Below are positions 17,109-19,764 of a DNA stretch of 19,764 nt, in pieces. The notes under the pieces were generated by a model. The model worked only from the letters and a program-made list of their open reading frames with translations. It had not been told where the DNA came from and did no database searches. Source of the DNA: JAEUQQ01 sp963697285. GTDB taxonomy: Bacteria > Acidobacteriota > Vicinamibacteria > Vicinamibacterales > JAFNAJ01. Made by a program: the position numbers and the translations under genes. The stretch's first letter is position 1, and every line of letters begins with the position of its first letter. The stretch lies in the NCBI GenBank assembly GCA_963697285.1, contig CAVONI010000014.1, forward strand, positions 1 through 19,764. Reading direction: 5' to 3'.

Positions 17109-17637
17109 GCTCACGTCTCCTTCTCGCAGGCGAACGGGACGAGACCCTGGGACGACACGTCGAGATGCCGCCTCCTCCGCTCGCGTACTGCGATGACACC
17201 TACCACGCCTGCCGGAAAGTCGGCACCATGGCGCAGTGCAGGCGGAGAATAGCGCAATGGACGGACGACCGAAAGAGGTAAGTGAATCGCTGAAATGGCG
17301 ACTTCAGCGGTCCCATATCGCCGTCGCCGGACGCCATCAGCCCGTGCCGTTGCCGACATCGCGGCAGCGACGCGACGCACGCCGTGTCACGGCGATGCTG
17401 ACGAATCGCGGAATTCGTTCGAGAAATCGTGAGATGCGTGCGTGATGCGCCGACGCCGGCGTTCGCGGCCCCGTGCACTGACGGACGAGGTCCAGCTCCG
17501 GCACGCACCGCAAGGCGTAGGAAGGCGACCTACACGAGAATCAGACCGCCGCGTATCCGGCAGTACGCGCAGCGCCGACACGCGATGCGGCCCCTGCCCT
17601 GACTCCTGCCTCCTGATTCCTGCGTTCCTGTCTGTGT
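17109..17637. promoter_or_regulatory. Intergenic region upstream of the porin-cytochrome operon
   Basis: 529 bases with no convincing gene; short open frames here show no conserved features. On the minus strand, TTGCGCTATTCT (17257-17246) contains a possible -10 (TATTCT), and TTTCGG lies 17 bases further upstream as a poor -35. It resembles TTGCGCTACACT upstream of oxidoreductase A. If used, the leader before ATG 17108 would be about 130 bases. No riboswitch or small RNA was recognised. Confidence 0.3.
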
Positions 17638-19119
17638 CTATCTCGACCGGCCACCTGATCCGCGGCTGCCGGGACCACTGCCGGAACCACCGGGCCGGCC
17701 ACCGGGTCGGCCGCCACCGCCGTGAGGGCGGGCATGCATCGCGGGAGCCGGCCGGCCTGCCGCGTGACCGGACGCCGTGACGTCCCTGCCCGTGCGCCCT
17801 GCGCTGCGCCGGCAGGGCGCGCCTGGCCCGGACGACTCACCGGTCCCGTGGTGCTGCCCCGTACACTGCCCGGCAGCCGCTCGGCACGTGCGGCGGCCTT
17901 GGCCTGTCCTCGCGGCCCGTTCCTCGGCCTTGCGCTTGCGGATGGCCGCGATGCGCTCGGCAATCGGGATCTCGAGGCGCACCTCCGGCTTGGCGGTGTA
18001 GTCGAAGTCGGGCAACTGGACGCGCGGCAACCGCTTGCCCACGACCTTCTCGATCAGCTGCCACTCACCTTCTTCCTCCGTGACACGAAGGTGAAGGCCT
18101 CGCCCGTGGCTTCGGCGCGGCCGGTCCGGCCGACGCGGTGGATGTAGTCCTCGGCGGCCACGCGGGACGTCGAAGTTCACCACGTGGCCGAGGTCGGACG
18201 ACGTCGATGCCGCGCGCGGCGATGTCGGTCGCCACCAGCACCGGGTACTCGCCGCTCTTGAAGCCGGCCAGCGCGAGCGTCCGCTGCGCCTGCGACCGGT
18301 TGCCGTGGATGCGGTCGCCTTGACGCCCTGCCGTTCGAGGTAGGCGGTCAGGCGGTCGGCGCGGTGCTTGGTGCGCGTGAACACGAGCGCCTGCGTCATC
18401 ACGCCACGCTGACAGCAGGGCCGCGAGCAGGGCGCCCTTGAGCTCCTGCGACACCGGGTAGACGGCCTGCGTGATGCCGACGGCGGGCGCGGCCTGGCGC
18501 GCGAGGTTGATGGTCGCGGGGTTGTCGAGCATCTCGCGCGTCAGCGTGACGATGGGCGCCGGCATGGTGGCGCTGAAGAACAGCGTCTGGCGCTTGCCCG
18601 GCAGGTGCTTGAGCACGCGCCGGATGTCGGGCAGGAAGCCCATGTCGAGCATGCGGTCGGCTTCGTCGAGCACGAGGAACTCGAGGCCGGCCAGCTTGGC
18701 GTAGGGCGCCCGGAAGTGGTCGAGGAGGCGCCCGGGCGTCGCGATGATGACGTCGACGCCGCGCCGGAAGGCCTGCTCCTGCGGTCCCATGCCGACGCCG
18801 CCGAAGACGGCCGCGCGCGGTGATCGGGCGTGTGGACGGCAAAGCTGTTCAGGTCCTCGAGGATCTGGGCGGCGAGCTCGCGCGTCGGCGTCAGCACGAG
18901 CGCGCGCGTCGTCCCGCGCGGCTGCCCCATCAGCTTCTGGAGAATCGGCAGGAGGAAGGCCGCGGTCTTGCCGCTGCCGGTGGCGGCGCACGCCAGCACG
19001 TCGCGCCCGGCGAGCGCCGGGGGAATGGCGTCGGACTGGATGGGCGTCGGACGGGTGAACCCGAGCTCCTTGAGGGCGCGCGTGAGGCTGGGATGCAGCC
19101 CGAGGTGTGAGAAAGGCAC
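17638..19119 (-). CDS. rhlE: DEAD-box RNA helicase, RhlE-like, at least six frameshifts
   Basis: ATP-dependent RNA helicase. In order, across frames: Q motif FTRPTPIQ, Walker A AATGSGKT, PTRELAAQI, TPGR, VLDEAD, FFSATMP, ALVFTRTKHRADRL, TDIAARGID, DYIHRVGRTGRA, then KRLPRVQLPDFDY, characteristic of the RhlE group, and a basic Gly/Arg-rich tail (GGGGRPGGRPGG). Breaks lie at about 18815, 18412, 18319, 18200, 18162 and 18083; a further one is likely within 17750-17930 in the tail. Three behave as one-base insertions and three as a two-base insertion or one-base loss. All motifs are present and unaltered, so sequence error is more likely than a pseudogene. GTG 19119 starts just after a TACACT box and may be leaderless. 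RhlE-type helicases act in ribosome assembly and RNA turnover, often in cold conditions. Confidence 0.82.
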
Positions 19120-19124
19120 ACATC

Positions 19125-19130
19125 AGTGTA
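19125..19130 (-). promoter_or_regulatory. Possible -10 box for a leaderless helicase mRNA
   Basis: TACACT on the minus strand ends six bases before the first base of GTG 19119, the spacing expected if transcription starts at or next to the initiation codon. No Shine-Dalgarno sequence precedes the GTG. A clear -35 hexamer is missing. Confidence 0.35.
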
Positions 19131-19175
19131 TGGGAACCGGGCCCGCTGCCCCCGTTCGACGTTATTGTGGTGCGC

Positions 19176-19764
19176 GTGACCCCTCGTCCCCCCTTCGCCC
19201 GCTCCTTCGACTCGCTGACCAGCCCGCGCACGTGGGCCGCGGTCGGGGCCGTGATGGCCGTCACGGGCCTCGTGCTCCTGGCCATGGGGCGCGTGCCGAT
19301 GTGCCGCTGCGGGTACGTGTCGCTGTGGCACGGGCAGGTCAACAGCGCGGGCAACTCGCAGCACCTGACCGACTGGTACACGTTCTCGCACGTGATCCAC
19401 GGCTTCCTGTTCTACGGCCTGCTCTGGCTGGTGGGCCGCTGGCGGGGTGCGGCTGTGCCCATCGGTCTGCGACTGGTCGCCGCGGTGGTCCTCGAGGCGA
19501 GCTGGGAAGTGCTCGAGAACACCGACATGGTGATCAATCGCTACCGCGAGGCCACGATTGCGCTCGAGTACTACGGCGACAGCGTGCTGAACTCGCTCAG
19601 TGACATCGGGGCGATGGTGTTCGGGTTCGTGCTGGCCGCACGGCTCCCGGTCTGGGCCATCGTCACGGCCGCCGTGACCATGGAACTGGCCGTCGGCTAC
19701 CTGATCCGCGACAACCTCACGCTGAACGTGCTGATGCTGCTGTACCCCCTCGAGGCGGTCCGGC
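19176..19764 (+). CDS. DUF2585 (UPF0314) family integral membrane protein, 3' end beyond the window
   Basis: At least 196 residues of a polytopic membrane protein. A first helix (about 22-38) is followed by GRVPMCRCGYVSLWHGQVNSAGNSQHLTDWYTFSHVIHGF, then a second helix. WEVLENTDMVINRYREATIALEYYGDSVLNSLSD follows, then two more helices with FGFVLAARLP. These Cys-x-Cys-Gly, NSQHxxDWY, WExxEN, RYR and GDSxxNS features match the uncharacterised DUF2585 family, best known from Alphaproteobacteria. GTG 19176 was chosen; GTG 19170 or 19167 would add two or three residues, and no ribosome binding site decides. It is divergent from the helicase with only about 56 bases between them. No function is established for the family. 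Confidence 0.8.
   Translation, partial: MTPRPPFARSFDSLTSPRTWAAVGAVMAVTGLVLLAMGRVPMCRCGYVSLWHGQVNSAGNSQHLTDWYTFSHVIHGFLFYGLLWLVGRWRGAAVPIGLRLVAAVVLEASWEVLENTDMVINRYREATIALEYYGDSVLNSLSDIGAMVFGFVLAARLPVWAIVTAAVTMELAVGYLIRDNLTLNVLMLLYPLEAVR

Noticed and set aside
17236..17445. Plus-strand 69-codon frame in the spacer upstream of the monohaem cytochrome
   Set aside because: No recognisable motif, no ribosome binding site, and it would cover the probable promoter region of the divergent operon.

Overview
This is a high-GC bacterial window whose gene content best fits an Acidobacteriota lineage of the Vicinamibacteria type. That placement is an inference from several things: three secreted-type Gfo/Idh/MocA oxidoreductases, a DoxX partner, an Agl23-type glycosyltransferase, multihaem cytochromes with an MtrB/PioB porin, and a recurrent TACACT -10 box. 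No rRNA or tRNA was found to confirm it.

Layout. Bases 1-2034 hold a 5'-truncated view of a secreted glycerophosphodiester phosphodiesterase (minus strand) and a divergent Tat-exported Gfo/Idh/MocA oxidoreductase (plus strand). Bases 2150-5323 (minus) are a three-gene inner-membrane electron-transfer operon: a membrane-anchored seven-haem cytochrome c, a diheme-type cytochrome b, and a six-haem NapC/ImcH-like quinol dehydrogenase. Bases 5611-13051 (minus) are a compact run of seven proteins (eight reading frames) joined almost throughout by start/stop overlaps: a discoidin-like secreted protein, an Agl23-type membrane glycosyltransferase, a GT2 glycosyltransferase, a Gfo/Idh/MocA oxidoreductase, an ApbE FMN transferase, a second oxidoreductase whose Tat-like leader lies in a separate overlapping frame, and a DoxX membrane protein. 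A good sigma70-like promoter sits just upstream at 13103-13132.

Bases 13199-13358 are a cluster of hairpins that separates this run from the porin operon. Bases 13366-17108 (minus) encode a monohaem cytochrome c, a 45-residue membrane peptide, a decahaem MtrA/PioA-family cytochrome and an MtrB/PioB-family outer-membrane barrel, which together form a trans-outer-membrane electron conduit. A DEAD-box RNA helicase (minus) and a divergent DUF2585 membrane protein (plus, running off the end) close the window.

How they fit. The 2150-5323 operon can move electrons between the quinone pool and the periplasm, and the 13366-17108 operon can carry them across the outer membrane. The two could be halves of one extracellular electron-transfer route (metal reduction, or iron oxidation in reverse), although nothing in the sequence fixes direction or substrate. 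No outer-surface MtrC-type cytochrome is present.

Quality caution. From about 7.9 kb to 18.8 kb, six genes are broken by about 18 single-site frameshifts. At least 15 behave as one-base insertions, while the protein sequence on both sides stays well conserved. Removing them gives whole-codon, family-sized genes. This looks like residual insertion errors from long-read assembly more than gene decay, so frameshifted genes are listed at full extent with each break position.
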